16,876 bases of DNA from JAWLCQ01 sp041687095 (GCA_041687095.1 JAWLCQ010000097.1:1-16876), one strand, 5' to 3'; shown: positions 1-7,628, numbered from the stretch's first letter. A program made the numbers and translations. Notes: generated from the sequence alone by a model not told the origin.

Positions 1-98
1 TGCCACCCTCAAGCGGCGTTGTTTGCCGCTTGGGGGTGCTTCGGTCTGGCAGGCTCAACACCCCCAAGCCGCAAACAGCATGCGGCTTGAGGGTGGCA
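1..98. repeat. Two inverted copies of a 42-bp hairpin element
   Basis: Positions 57-98 are an exact reverse complement of the element at 14207-14248. Positions 1-41 are a diverged copy in the opposite orientation, so the pair forms a larger inverted repeat with a spacer of about 15 bp. Each copy is itself a hairpin. In the 57-98 copy the stem is CAAGCCGCA against TGCGGCTTG. In the 1-41 copy it is AAGCGGC against GCCGCTT. The stems differ in sequence but both pair, so pairing appears to be retained. The element may continue beyond the left edge of the window. Family unknown. Confidence 0.85.
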
Positions 99-161
99 CC
101 CTGTTTGAACGGTCCCGTGAACGGTTACCGAGTTTCGATTGCGGGCAGCGCGCCGCCCCAA

Positions 162-212
162 GCGCGTGCGTTGCCCTGGCGCGTGCGTTGCCCCCGGCGC
201 GTGCGTTGGGGG
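162..212. repeat. Tandem repeat, three units of 17-18 bp
   Basis: The core GCGCGTGCGTTG recurs at about 162, 179 and 198, each time followed by a C-rich or G-rich spacer. The last unit runs directly into the inverted repeat starting at 208. There is no sign of coding: the overlapping reading frames are Pro/Arg/Ala-rich and lack any recognisable domain. Confidence 0.7.
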
Positions 213-408
213 TCTCCTGACCCCCAACGTCCCGGAACGAGCGGAACGTCTCCGCGGCAGCGTTATGGCGGCGCTTCGATCGCGGCGGCCGCCGCCGCGA
301 AGGGGGCGCTCCAACGGCGCTGCCGCGGTGGCGTCCCTCGCCCCTCCCGGACGCCGGGGGTCAGGAGACCCCCGTCGCAGGCGCGTGGGGCGGGTCAGGA
401 GATCCCCG
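208..408. repeat. GGTC(TCCT/AGGA)GACC hairpin repeats in the 1-495 gene-free stretch
   Basis: The palindromic unit GGGGGTC-N4-GACCCCC occurs at 208-225 with loop TCCT and in reverse at 356-373 with loop AGGA. A decayed copy lies at 391-408. Between them is GC-rich sequence without a supportable gene. Together with the two repeats to the left, this accounts for most of the stretch before the stop codon at 496. I see no RNA gene or promoter here. Confidence 0.6.
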
Positions 409-495
409 ACGCAGGCCTCTGAGCTCGCCGGGCAGGAGGTCCGCGTCGCAGGCGAATAAGCGGGGCAGGCAGTTGAGACAGTACGCCCCGCCCCG

Positions 496-2802
496 TCATG
501 GCAGAGCGTAGACGGTGATCAAAGGCCAGCGGGGACCCTGCTCCTCCGTGGGCCGCGCCGCGGGTGTCGCGCCGTCGCCGGCGGGCGGGGGGGTGGCAGC
601 ATCCTGCCCCGCCAGCGGGGTGGCGGGCTGGGTGGCGGACACATCCTGCCCCGCCGGTTGCGTTGCGGGCGGGGGGGGGTAGATCTCGCGGACCACCTGC
701 ATCCCCGCCTCGCGGAGGCGGCGGAGGACGGGCAGATCGGGCGCGGAGGCGCCTTCGAGGCGGCGGACCAGCAGTTCGCGAGACAGCTCCGCCGGGAAGC
801 CGTACGTCATCGCCAGCCGCCCGATCTCCGGCCAGACGACCCACAGGTGCGTGATGCCCATGGCCTTGAGGCGCTGGGCCGTCTGCTCCCCGCTGAGGCC
901 CTCGCGGGCAAGCTGGGCGAGCGGATGGGCGTCGAAGGCCGTCGCGTAGACGGTATTCTCGGGGAAGTAGAACGCCTGCGCATCCCCCACCAGCAGCAGG
1001 CGGGAGTTGGCGGGGAGTTGGGCGGCGTGGTGGTACGGGAGGAACTCGACCTGCTCGGCCATCAGCCTTCCGGGAAGCGGGGGAATCTTCGTGCCCCGGG
1101 TGTCCTCCATGAACAGCCTGTACGTGACCAGGCAGTTCACCAGGACCGCCGCCACGAAGAGAACGACGGCGGGGGCGCGGCCCCAGGGGCCGTGCGGGGG
1201 GAGGGTGGCGTGGCGGCGGAAGGGGTTGGCCTGGAGGTGCGAGAGGCGGGACAGCACCCACCCGCCCATCAGGGCCAGGGGGACGATGGCGGGGACGAGG
1301 AAGCGTTGGGGCATCTCGTGCGTGGCGAAGACCCACACCAGCAGTTGCACGATCAGCACCCCGACGAGGGCCCGGTCCCAGGGCTCGGCGCGAGCGCCCG
1401 CGAGGAGCATGGCGAGGGCGATAACGAAGAAGAACAACGCCATCTGCCCGTACATCTCCGAGCCCGGAAAGAGAAACTTGGTGTAGAACTGCACCAGCCG
1501 CGAGGCACCCCGGGGGGGCGGTTCGTAGCCCGGGGGCTCGGGGACGGGCGGGAGCGACGCGGGCCCATGCCCCGCCACCCACCGCTGCTGCGACTCCGCG
1601 TCCCAGTGGCCCGCCCCCAGCACGTGCGTCGCCAGCGGGAACACCGGATTGCCCGTGTACGCCGCGTTGCGGATCAGCCAGGGCGAGAACAGCGCCAGCG
1701 TCAGCCCCCCCGCCACCGCCACGTGCGCCAGGCCCCGCCCCTTGCGGCGCACGGCCGCGACGAGCATCACCAGCAGGACCGGGGCCACGACGAAGCCCAC
1801 GGAGAGGTACTTCACCGAGCACGCCGCCCCGAGCATCGCCCCCACGATCGCCGCCGACCGCCACGAGGCGTCCCGCAGCCACTCGCGCAGCCAGAGCAGG
1901 CCCAGCGTGAGGTAGCAGACCTCCGACAGTTCGACCATGCCCAACCAGCTCAGGTAGATCGCGAAGGGCGCGGTGGCGAGGAGGAGCGCGGCGAAGCGGC
2001 CGCGGCGGGAGTCGTCAGAGCGCAGGGCGTAGAACACGCCCGCCGCCGCCAGCACCCCGTACGCCCCGTGCAGGAGCTTGGCGAGGTACATGCCCTCGTA
2101 CGCTCCCCCGCGGAGGACCATCGCCAGCAGGAACAGCATGTGCTGACCCAGCGGGTAGTAGCTGTAGACGTTGTGCTGCAGCTCGCCGATGCGCCCGTTG
2201 ACGAGGAACTCGCGCGGGACCTGGAGGTGGTACTCGAGGACGTCGTAGGCGTCGCCCGGGATCAGCCCCACAGTGCCAGGGGGGCGGAGCGCTCCACTGA
2301 GCCACAGCCCCACCGCCACCGCCGCCAGCACCCACACGAGGGCGCCCGGGCCAACGCGCTGCGGCAGCGCCCACCCGCGAAGGCGGTCCCGCGTCGCCCA
2401 TCCCGCCAGCACCACCCCCAGGCCGATCACCGGCCACCATACCCAGACGATCAGCGACCCGGGCGCCAGCGTGCCCACCACCAGCACCGCCGTCGAGAGC
2501 AGCCAGAGCCCCACGGCCACGCTGGTCACGGCATGCAGGCCGCCCGCGGCGCTCCGCGGGCGCAGCCGCTCCAGCGCCCAGTGCCCATACCCCCCCGCCG
2601 CCGCCAGCACCGCCAGCAGGATCCCCCCCTCCGTCACCGCCGTCAGCAGCGCCAGCCACCACACGGGCCCGGCCGCGTTCACCAGCACCAGCCCCAGCGC
2701 CAGCACGCACAGGCCGATCACGGCGAGCGGGGACAGGGTCGAGTCCTGTGCGGGACTCGATATTTTGGAATTTTGATTTTCGACTTTCGATTGCTTGGAC
2801 AT
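496..2802 (-). CDS. Multi-membrane GT-C-like glycosyltransferase (putative)
   Basis: The 768-residue protein has many hydrophobic segments, beginning around residues 25-45 and continuing to about 550, then a soluble C-terminal part. Residues 184-192 (DAYDVLEYH), in the loop after the early helices, resemble the acidic luminal motif of dolichyl-phosphate-mannose/ArnT-like GT-C enzymes, followed by a YYPLGQHMLF helix start. Such enzymes transfer sugars from polyprenyl-phosphate donors at the outer face of the inner membrane. The donor and acceptor here cannot be told. The last 70 or so residues are a low-complexity Ala/Pro/Thr/Gln tail with repeated AGQD units. The ATG at 2802 follows an AGGA box by about 6 bases and lies 15 bp after the stop of the upstream small gene, so the two are probably co-transcribed. 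Residues 3-15 are encoded by an AT-rich heptad repeat. A membrane protein of unknown function is the alternative call. Confidence 0.7.
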   Translation of the reverse strand: MSKQSKVENQNSKISSPAQDSTLSPLAVIGLCVLALGLVLVNAAGPVWWLALLTAVTEGGILLAVLAAAGGYGHWALERLRPRSAAGGLHAVTSVAVGLWLLSTAVLVVGTLAPGSLIVWVWWPVIGLGVVLAGWATRDRLRGWALPQRVGPGALVWVLAAVAVGLWLSGALRPPGTVGLIPGDAYDVLEYHLQVPREFLVNGRIGELQHNVYSYYPLGQHMLFLLAMVLRGGAYEGMYLAKLLHGAYGVLAAAGVFYALRSDDSRRGRFAALLLATAPFAIYLSWLGMVELSEVCYLTLGLLWLREWLRDASWRSAAIVGAMLGAACSVKYLSVGFVVAPVLLVMLVAAVRRKGRGLAHVAVAGGLTLALFSPWLIRNAAYTGNPVFPLATHVLGAGHWDAESQQRWVAGHGPASLPPVPEPPGYEPPPRGASRLVQFYTKFLFPGSEMYGQMALFFFVIALAMLLAGARAEPWDRALVGVLIVQLLVWVFATHEMPQRFLVPAIVPLALMGGWVLSRLSHLQANPFRRHATLPPHGPWGRAPAVVLFVAAVLVNCLVTYRLFMEDTRGTKIPPLPGRLMAEQVEFLPYHHAAQLPANSRLLLVGDAQAFYFPENTVYATAFDAHPLAQLAREGLSGEQTAQRLKAMGITHLWVVWPEIGRLAMTYGFPAELSRELLVRRLEGASAPDLPVLRRLREAGMQVVREIYPPPPATQPAGQDVSATQPATPLAGQDAATPPPAGDGATPAARPTEEQGPRWPLITVYALP
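2762..2795. repeat. AT-rich heptad tandem repeat inside the 5' end of the membrane-protein gene
   Basis: Four to five 7-bp units of the type ATTTTCG/ACTTTCG run in register. On the minus strand the array encodes the start of the glycosyltransferase-like protein. The end nearest the small gene reads CGATTG, the inverse of CAATCG at the start of the array at 3342, so the two arrays face each other across that gene. Confidence 0.75.
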
Positions 2803-2817
2803 CTCGAGTCCTGCGTG

Positions 2818-3192
2818 CTATCGGGCGCTGCCCGGTTTACCAAGGTTCTGTCGCGCGGTGATTTGGGACTGGGCCAGGATTGCGGTGATCTCGTTTGCTT
2901 CCTGCAGCCACGGTTGGACTTCTCCGATGGGGAAAAGCCTCGCCTCAAGGATCAACTCCAGCCAATACCCGCTTTCGTCTGCTTCCTCCAGCGCCACGCC
3001 GATCTTCGCGATGAACTCCGCCTTCGACCGACCGCGACAGGCGCTGCGGTAGTTCGCCCCCACCGAGGTACCCGACGCCACGAGCTGGTGCCCAATCACC
3101 CTCGCTTCCGGAGTCCGCGGAAGCTTCTGCACCAAGGCGATGATCCCAAGAGCGAACCGCTTCAGCCGCTTCTTCATCTCGTCTTCGGTCAT
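2818..3192 (-). CDS. Four-helix-bundle protein, 23S rRNA intervening-sequence (IVP/S23) family
   Basis: The 124-residue protein fits the TIGR02436-type family in length and pattern. Its core contains LVASGTSVGANYRSA followed by RSKAEFIAKIGVALEEADE, the conserved Ser/Asn turn and acidic helix of these antiparallel four-helix proteins. Members are encoded in 23S rRNA intervening sequences or as free-standing genes; the biochemical role is not established. I chose the ATG at 3192 because AAAGGAG lies about 6 bases upstream and the family begins there. A longer reading frame starting at 3321 adds low-complexity residues only. The gene is flanked by inverted AT-rich heptad arrays (2762-2795 and 3342-3371) and is followed after 15 bp by the membrane-protein gene, whose ribosome binding site lies in that gap. 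The context suggests a small cassette inserted between two cell-envelope genes. Confidence 0.85.
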   Translation of the reverse strand: MTEDEMKKRLKRFALGIIALVQKLPRTPEARVIGHQLVASGTSVGANYRSACRGRSKAEFIAKIGVALEEADESGYWLELILEARLFPIGEVQPWLQEANEITAILAQSQITARQNLGKPGSAR

Positions 3193-3341
3193 CCCCGTCT
3201 CCTTTGCACGGTTGCCCGGTATCGCTCCGTACCCACGCCCGCCGCCCCGCCAAGCAGCCTCTCCCAATCCCGACTCTGAACACCCACACGGCTGCCGTCC
3301 CCAGGAGCGCTTGATCCCCAACCTCCGCCTCCCGCCCCCCC

Positions 3342-3371
3342 AATCGAAATTCAGAATTCGAAATTCGAAAA
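3342..3371. repeat. AT-rich heptad tandem repeat
   Basis: Four 7-bp units of the type ATTCGAA lie between the small IVP-type gene and the stop codon of the ABC exporter (TAA at 3379-3381, minus strand). Both genes are read leftward, so the array is downstream of the exporter and upstream of the IVP gene. The first unit reads AATCGAA, the inverse of the inner end of the array at 2762-2795. Confidence 0.8.
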
Positions 3372-3378
3372 TGCCGAC

Positions 3379-5508
3379 TTAGGCTCCGCCCGAGTCGGCG
3401 AACTGCGTGCGGTACAGGTGCTCGTAGAGTTTGCACCGCCCCAGCAGTTCCTGGTGGGACCCGCAGTCGATCACCCGTCCGCCGTCCATGACGGCGATGC
3501 GGTCGGCGGCGATGACGGTGGCGAAGCGGTGGGCGATGGTGAAGGTGGTGCGGCCCTGGACGAACTCCTGCAGCGCCTGGTGGATCTTGCGCTCGGACTC
3601 CGAATCGACCTGGGACATGGCCTCGTCGAAGATGAGGATCTCGGGGTCGCGGAGGATGGCGCGGGCGATGCAGATCCGCTGGCGCTGCCCCCCGGAGAGC
3701 GTCGTCCCGTGCTCGCCCACCATCGTGTCGTACCCGTGGGGGAACTTGTCGGGGTCGGAGACGAACTCATCCACGAACGCCCGGCGGGCGGCGGAGAGGA
3801 TGTCGGCGTCGGTGGCGTCGCGGCGGCCGTAGGCGATGTTCTCGCGGATCGTCGCGTGGAACAGGACGCTGTCCTGCGTGACGAGCCCGATCTGGCGGCG
3901 GAGGGAGCGGAGGGAGTGCCTCGCCGCGTCATGGCCGTCCACGAGGATCGTGCCCTCGGTCGGTTCCAGCAGGCGGGGGAGGAGGGAGACGAACGTGGTC
4001 TTCCCGCAGCCGTTGGGCCCGACGATGGCGACGTGCTCGCCATGCCGCACCGCCAGGTCGATCCCGCGGAGGGTGTCCTCCCCGGCGCGGGGGTAGCGGA
4101 AGCGGAGGTTCTTGAACTCGATGCTCTCGCGGTGGCGCGGCAGGCGGGGCGCCCCGGGGGCGAACGTCTCGCGCGGGAGGTCGAGCAGCTCGAAGATGCG
4201 GGCGGCGGCGGCGTCGGAACGCTGGAACTTCGTCGCCACCTTCGCGAGCTTGCGGACCGGATCGAACATCGCCGCCAGACACCCCATGAGTGCAATGAAG
4301 CGATCGGTGTCCATCCCGTGCAGGTGATTGAACACCCAGTAGCCGGCGACGGCGACGGCGCCCATGGCGGCCGTGATGCCCAACGCCTCCACCGCCGGGG
4401 CCGTCGCCGCGTCGATCCTCGCCATCCGCCGCTGCTGCTTGAGCAACTGCCGCGAGACGTCAAAGAACCGCCGCCGCTCCTGCCCCTCCATCGTGTAGCT
4501 CTTCACCACCCGGATGCCGTTAAGCGTCTCCTCCAGCACCCCGAGCATCTCCGACTGCGACTCCAGCGCCCGCTTCGACGCCCGCTTCATCACCTTGCCC
4601 AGCCGCCGGATCACCAGGAACGCCGGGGGGCCCGCCACCATCGCCAGCAGCGTCAGCTCCCAGGAGAAGATCATCGCCATCACGATCGACGCGACCATCT
4701 TGGCGGGCTCGACCAACGTCTTGCCCAGCAGCGTCGTCTGCCCCCCCGCCAGTTCGGGCGCGTCCTGCACGAAGCGGCTCATCGTGTCGCTGACTTCGGA
4801 GAAGAACGGGGTGGGCATGCGGAGCACGCGGGAGTACAGGTCGCACCGCAGGTCGCGGATGCCCCGCCACACGCTCGTCTCGACCAGGTACTCCTGGATG
4901 AAGCGGAACAGGTCCCGCACCAGCGTCAGCACCACCCCCAGCCCCAGCAGCCACAGGAGCATCGGGAAGCGCCCCGCGCGCGTCTCGGGCTCCGCGAACC
5001 GCGTCGCGATCCAGCCCAGCACGCGGCCCTGGGGACCGACATCCCCCAGCGTGACCTCGACGGTGCGCGGGGAGGTGTCCTGGGGCCCGATCACCCACAG
5101 CCGCACCACGCCCCCCGTCTGCCCCAACGCCACCTGCCGCGCCAACGCCCGCGCGGGCACGTAGGGCTCATCCCCGAGCCCGACGAGCCACTCCTGCGCC
5201 CGCACGCCCGCCAACGCGGCCGGGGCGCCATCGCCCTCGACCTCCACGACGTCCAGCACCCCCGCCGAGTACTGCGCCCCCCCATACACGTCCCGCCGCA
5301 CGATCTGGATCCCGAGGCGGTCCTCGAGCATCGTGTTCCACGCCCACCCGTGGAGGCCCTCATCGGAGAGGAGGATCTTGGTCCCGGGCAGGATCGCGCC
5401 CAGCCCGCCCGCCCACAGCACGGCGATCAGCACCACGCACACCAGCGCCACGCCCAACTGCAGCCTGTACGGCCAGAGGTATCGCAAGGAGCGGAAGAAG
5501 CTCTTCAT
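3379..5508 (-). CDS. ABC exporter, fused permease-ATPase (MsbA/lipid-exporter-like) with a PDZ-like insertion
   Basis: This 709-residue half-transporter probably works as a homodimer in the inner membrane. A first helix (about residues 17-37) is followed by a large non-membrane insertion (about 45-175). Helix 2 starts near 183 and the remaining membrane domain runs to about 430. The ATPase domain has Walker A GPNGCGKT (497-504), Q-loop Gln545, signature LSGGQ (604-608), Walker B ILIFDE (624-629) and switch His660. The D-loop reads SQVD where most relatives have SALD. The insertion at about 85-155 has a PDZ-like pattern: AALAGVRAQEWLVGLGDEP, then a helix and a final strand. Ordinary MsbA has a short loop there and about 580 residues in total. 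The start at 5508 has AAGGA about 11 bases upstream, a loose fit. The substrate is unknown; lipid or lipopolysaccharide export is a family-level guess. Confidence 0.88.
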   Translation of the reverse strand: MKSFFRSLRYLWPYRLQLGVALVCVVLIAVLWAGGLGAILPGTKILLSDEGLHGWAWNTMLEDRLGIQIVRRDVYGGAQYSAGVLDVVEVEGDGAPAALAGVRAQEWLVGLGDEPYVPARALARQVALGQTGGVVRLWVIGPQDTSPRTVEVTLGDVGPQGRVLGWIATRFAEPETRAGRFPMLLWLLGLGVVLTLVRDLFRFIQEYLVETSVWRGIRDLRCDLYSRVLRMPTPFFSEVSDTMSRFVQDAPELAGGQTTLLGKTLVEPAKMVASIVMAMIFSWELTLLAMVAGPPAFLVIRRLGKVMKRASKRALESQSEMLGVLEETLNGIRVVKSYTMEGQERRRFFDVSRQLLKQQRRMARIDAATAPAVEALGITAAMGAVAVAGYWVFNHLHGMDTDRFIALMGCLAAMFDPVRKLAKVATKFQRSDAAAARIFELLDLPRETFAPGAPRLPRHRESIEFKNLRFRYPRAGEDTLRGIDLAVRHGEHVAIVGPNGCGKTTFVSLLPRLLEPTEGTILVDGHDAARHSLRSLRRQIGLVTQDSVLFHATIRENIAYGRRDATDADILSAARRAFVDEFVSDPDKFPHGYDTMVGEHGTTLSGGQRQRICIARAILRDPEILIFDEAMSQVDSESERKIHQALQEFVQGRTTFTIAHRFATVIAADRIAVMDGGRVIDCGSHQELLGRCKLYEHLYRTQFADSGGA

Positions 5509-5528
5509 TCTCGGAGGGTTCCTTTGCG

Positions 5529-5546
5529 TATAAACCGTCGTTTATA
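5529..5546. promoter_or_regulatory. 18-bp palindrome upstream of the ABC exporter
   Basis: TATAAACCGTCGTTTATA is a perfect 7-4-7 inverted repeat, 21 bp before the exporter start codon. It is AT-rich within a GC-rich region. On the minus strand it could be an operator or overlap a -10 box. No regulator is encoded nearby. Confidence 0.45.
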
Positions 5547-5602
5547 GGCTTTAGGCCCCCCCGGGGTCAATGCCGGCGCACGCGGAGGGAGCCATCGCAT
5601 CT

Positions 5603-5772
5603 CCATGGCACGGGCGTCTCGCCCGTGTGTCGCAGGGGCGCGAGCGCCCCTGCGGAGAGGCGAGAAGGGCCTCGCGTCGAGCCCAGCCACCCCCAGCCCA
5701 TGGGGGCCTCTCCGGCGAACACCACGGGCTTTCCTGCCCGCGGGACCCATGGGCGAGACGCCCATGCCACGG
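5603..5772. mobile_element. MITE-like element of serial hairpins with imperfect terminal inverted repeats
   Basis: The outer ends (5603-5624 and 5751-5772) are inverted copies that match at 20 of 22 positions. Each end contains its own hairpin: CACGGGCG-tct-CGCCCGTG at 5609-5627 and CATGGGCG-aga-CGCCCATG at 5748-5766. Between them, 5631-5654 is a perfect 10-bp stem (CGCAGGGGCG) with a 4-base loop, and weaker C/G-rich stems follow. It occupies most of the 352-bp gap between the exporter and the nucleotidyltransferase gene. It has no coding capacity and I see no clear target-site duplication. A non-mobile structured repeat is equally possible. Confidence 0.5.
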
Positions 5773-5833
5773 CGATTCTGAGATGCGACGGCCCCGCGTG
5801 CAGATCCCCGTTCCCGTCCCTTCGCTCCCGCGG

Positions 5834-5839
5834 TATGAT
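5834..5839 (+). promoter_or_regulatory. Possible -10 box for the nucleotidyltransferase gene
   Basis: TATGAT lies 21 bp before the ATG at 5861, with a loose -35 region. The interval is AT-rich for this window, and the gene has its own AAGGA ribosome site about 7 bases before the ATG. Confidence 0.35.
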
Positions 5840-5860
5840 TTATTGACGAAGGAACCCGCA

Positions 5861-6181
5861 ATGTCCCCCAACCTGCCGGACATCCTTTCGGAACTGAAGC
5901 AGCGCCTGGAGCGGCTCTACGAGGCCCGCCTCGTGCGAGTGCTGCTCTACGGGTCTCACGCCCGCGGAAACGCCACCCCCGAATCCGACATCGATGTCCT
6001 CGTGGTCCTCGCGGGCGAGACCGACGTCTGCGCAGAGATCGCCAGAACGCTGGATGACGTGGCCGAGCTGTCCCTGCGGCATGACGTGGTGATCAGCTGC
6101 ATGTTCACGTCGCGGGACGAGTACGAGCACGGCGGCATGCCCCTGATCCGCAACGTCCGCCGCGAGGCCGTGCCGGTATGA
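5861..6181 (+). CDS. MntA-like minimal nucleotidyltransferase (antitoxin-type)
   Basis: This 106-residue protein carries GSHARG at residues 31-36, followed by ESDID with Asp43 and Asp45, giving the exact GSX10DXD signature of MNT domains. Asp75, in a later strand (RHDVVIS), is a candidate third metal ligand. In characterised MntA-HepT pairs the MNT protein adds AMP to the HEPN toxin and silences it. The ATG at 5861 is supported by AAGGA 7 bases upstream. The stop codon overlaps the next ATG as ATGA (6178-6181), the normal layout of such pairs, but the partner here is only a remnant. The protein seems intact, so it is either an orphan or acts on a HEPN protein elsewhere. Confidence 0.88.
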   Translation: MSPNLPDILSELKQRLERLYEARLVRVLLYGSHARGNATPESDIDVLVVLAGETDVCAEIARTLDDVAELSLRHDVVISCMFTSRDEYEHGGMPLIRNVRREAVPV

Positions 6182-6255
6182 CCGCCGACCAAGAGCAGAT
6201 CCGCAACGCTCGGCAGTTTCTTGAGGCGGTAGTACAGGTCCTGGGCGGCCAGTAA
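6178..6255 (+). pseudogene. Truncated HEPN-domain partner (25-codon remnant)
   Basis: From the ATG overlapping the MNT stop codon, the frame reads MTADQEQIRNARQFLEAV and ends after 25 codons with TAA (6253-6255). The pattern matches the first helix of UPF0332/COG1895-type HEPN proteins, which are normally about 110-140 residues and carry an R-x4-6-H-type or AYYAxFHA motif further on. All of that is missing, and the convergent pectate lyase gene ends 8 bp later. I infer a deletion that removed most of the gene. Because only one helix remains, the family call rests largely on the overlap with the MNT gene. Confidence 0.65.
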
Positions 6256-6263
6256 AGTGCCCC

Positions 6264-7625
6264 CTACTCCACTTTCCCCGCCGCCTTGTGCAGCCACTCC
6301 TCGAGGGCGGTGTAACCGTCGTTGTCGCTGTCGGAGTCGGGGGCGCGGGGGAGGTCGCATTTGCGGCGGGTGGGCTTGGGCTTGGGGTAGCCCCCGACCT
6401 CGTCCTGCGAGTCGATGATCCGCCCCTCGCCCTTGCGGGCGGACTCGACGATCCGTGCGTCCACCGCATCCCGATGGGCGGGGCGGGAACCGACGTGCTT
6501 GAGGAGGTACGCGGGCACCTCGCTCGCCGCCCGCACCGTCAGGTGCTCGGGCCACTCCGGGGCCTCCTTCACCTCCCGCGGCCGCTGGGACCACTTGCCC
6601 ACCTCGCCCGCTCCCCCACGCGTCACGATGAGCCGCTCGCGGTTCTGCCCGTCACGGGCGAGGTTGTCCTTCAGGTACACCGACGCCCGCCCCATCACCG
6701 CCACCAGCCCCAGCCCGTCCGGGGTGTCCGCCCCGGCGAGGAAGACGTTGCCGACGATGGAGACCTTCGGCTCCTGCCCCTGAAAGTTGCTGATGTGCAC
6801 GCCCAGTTCCCCGGGGTTGTAGATCAGGCAGTTGGCCACCACCCCGCTCGTGCCGCTCTTGAAGTACGGGTTGCGGCGGAAGTTGTGGGCGAACAGGCAG
6901 CCGACGAACGACACCCGCTTGGCCCCGTCCATCACCAGCGAGCCCTTGGAGTGCTCCCCCTTGCCGTGCTTCGAGTGCGAGAGGCCCTCGGCGATGATGC
7001 AGTGGGAGTAGGTGACGTCGCGCGGGGGGCTCTTGCCGGAAACGCTGGCGTTCTCGTCGATCGCCCAGGTGAACGAGCAGTGGTCCACCACCACGTCGTG
7101 CACCTCCGTCCCCTCCGGCCCTCCGATGCTGATGGCGTCGGGCTCCCAGCGTGCAGCGCCCTCCGGGGCGCCGTCGCCCGGGCGGACCGCGAGGTGCTGG
7201 ATGAGCACGTCGTGCGTCTGCACCCGCAGCGACCCGCGGAGGATCGTGATGCCCGGATGGGGCGCGGTCTGGCCCGCAACGGTGACGAAGGGCTCGGTGA
7301 CCACGAGCGAGCGCCCGGCGAGATCGATGACCCCTCCGACCTCGAAGACGATGGTGCGCCGGCCCGGCGCGCGGAGGGCGGCGTCGAGGGACCCGGGGCC
7401 GGTGGCGTCGAGGGTGGTGACGCGGATGACCTGCCCGCCCCGCCCGGCGGGGGTGGCGGCGCCAAAGCCCTGGGCGCCCGGGAAGACGGGCAAGGAGGGC
7501 TTGGCGGGAGCGTCCTGGGCCCAGGCGGCCCCACCCGTCAGCAGCACCACCAGCGCCCAGAGGCCCAGCGCGCAGCGCCGGCCGCCCGCCCTGGCGCGGC
7601 GACCCGTCGCGGCCGGGCCGTTCAC
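6264..7625 (-). CDS. Secreted pectate lyase, polysaccharide lyase family 1-like
   Basis: The protein is about 453 residues when started at the GTG at 7625. That start has AGGAG 6 bases upstream and gives a clean signal peptide: an Arg-rich N-region, LGLWALVVLLTGG, then AWAQ cleavage near residue 36. The mature part begins PVFPGAQGFGAATPAGRGG, typical of PL1-type parallel beta-helix lyases. It includes the conserved VVVDHCSFTWAIDEN stretch and the NFRRNPYFKSG region of the helix ladder. The enzyme would cleave pectate by beta-elimination outside the cytoplasm or in the periplasm. The tail has DSDSDNDGYTALEEWL, a calcium-loop-like sequence seen at the end of many planctomycete relatives. An ATG at 7682 is the alternative start, but the AGGAG before it coincides with one of the regulatory sites described upstream of amtB1. 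The gene is convergent with the MNT pair and divergent from amtB1. Confidence 0.88.
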   Translation of the reverse strand: MNGPAATGRRARAGGRRCALGLWALVVLLTGGAAWAQDAPAKPSLPVFPGAQGFGAATPAGRGGQVIRVTTLDATGPGSLDAALRAPGRRTIVFEVGGVIDLAGRSLVVTEPFVTVAGQTAPHPGITILRGSLRVQTHDVLIQHLAVRPGDGAPEGAARWEPDAISIGGPEGTEVHDVVVDHCSFTWAIDENASVSGKSPPRDVTYSHCIIAEGLSHSKHGKGEHSKGSLVMDGAKRVSFVGCLFAHNFRRNPYFKSGTSGVVANCLIYNPGELGVHISNFQGQEPKVSIVGNVFLAGADTPDGLGLVAVMGRASVYLKDNLARDGQNRERLIVTRGGAGEVGKWSQRPREVKEAPEWPEHLTVRAASEVPAYLLKHVGSRPAHRDAVDARIVESARKGEGRIIDSQDEVGGYPKPKPTRRKCDLPRAPDSDSDNDGYTALEEWLHKAAGKVE

Positions 7626-7628
7626 GAT

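Noticed and set aside
139..459. Small plus-strand reading frames in the left gene-free stretch
   Set aside because: Their content follows the tandem and palindromic repeats; no ribosome site or domain supports them.
395..1882. Long minus-strand frame overlapping the membrane-protein gene, and similar long frames antisense to the exporter (3418-5547) and to glnA (14408-16009)
   Set aside because: They are Arg/Pro/Gly-rich out-of-frame shadows typical of GC-rich DNA, without domains, and lie on top of clear protein families.
2818..3321. Longer start of the IVP-type gene at 3321
   Set aside because: The extra 43 residues are low-complexity and precede a textbook AAAGGAG site at the normal family start.
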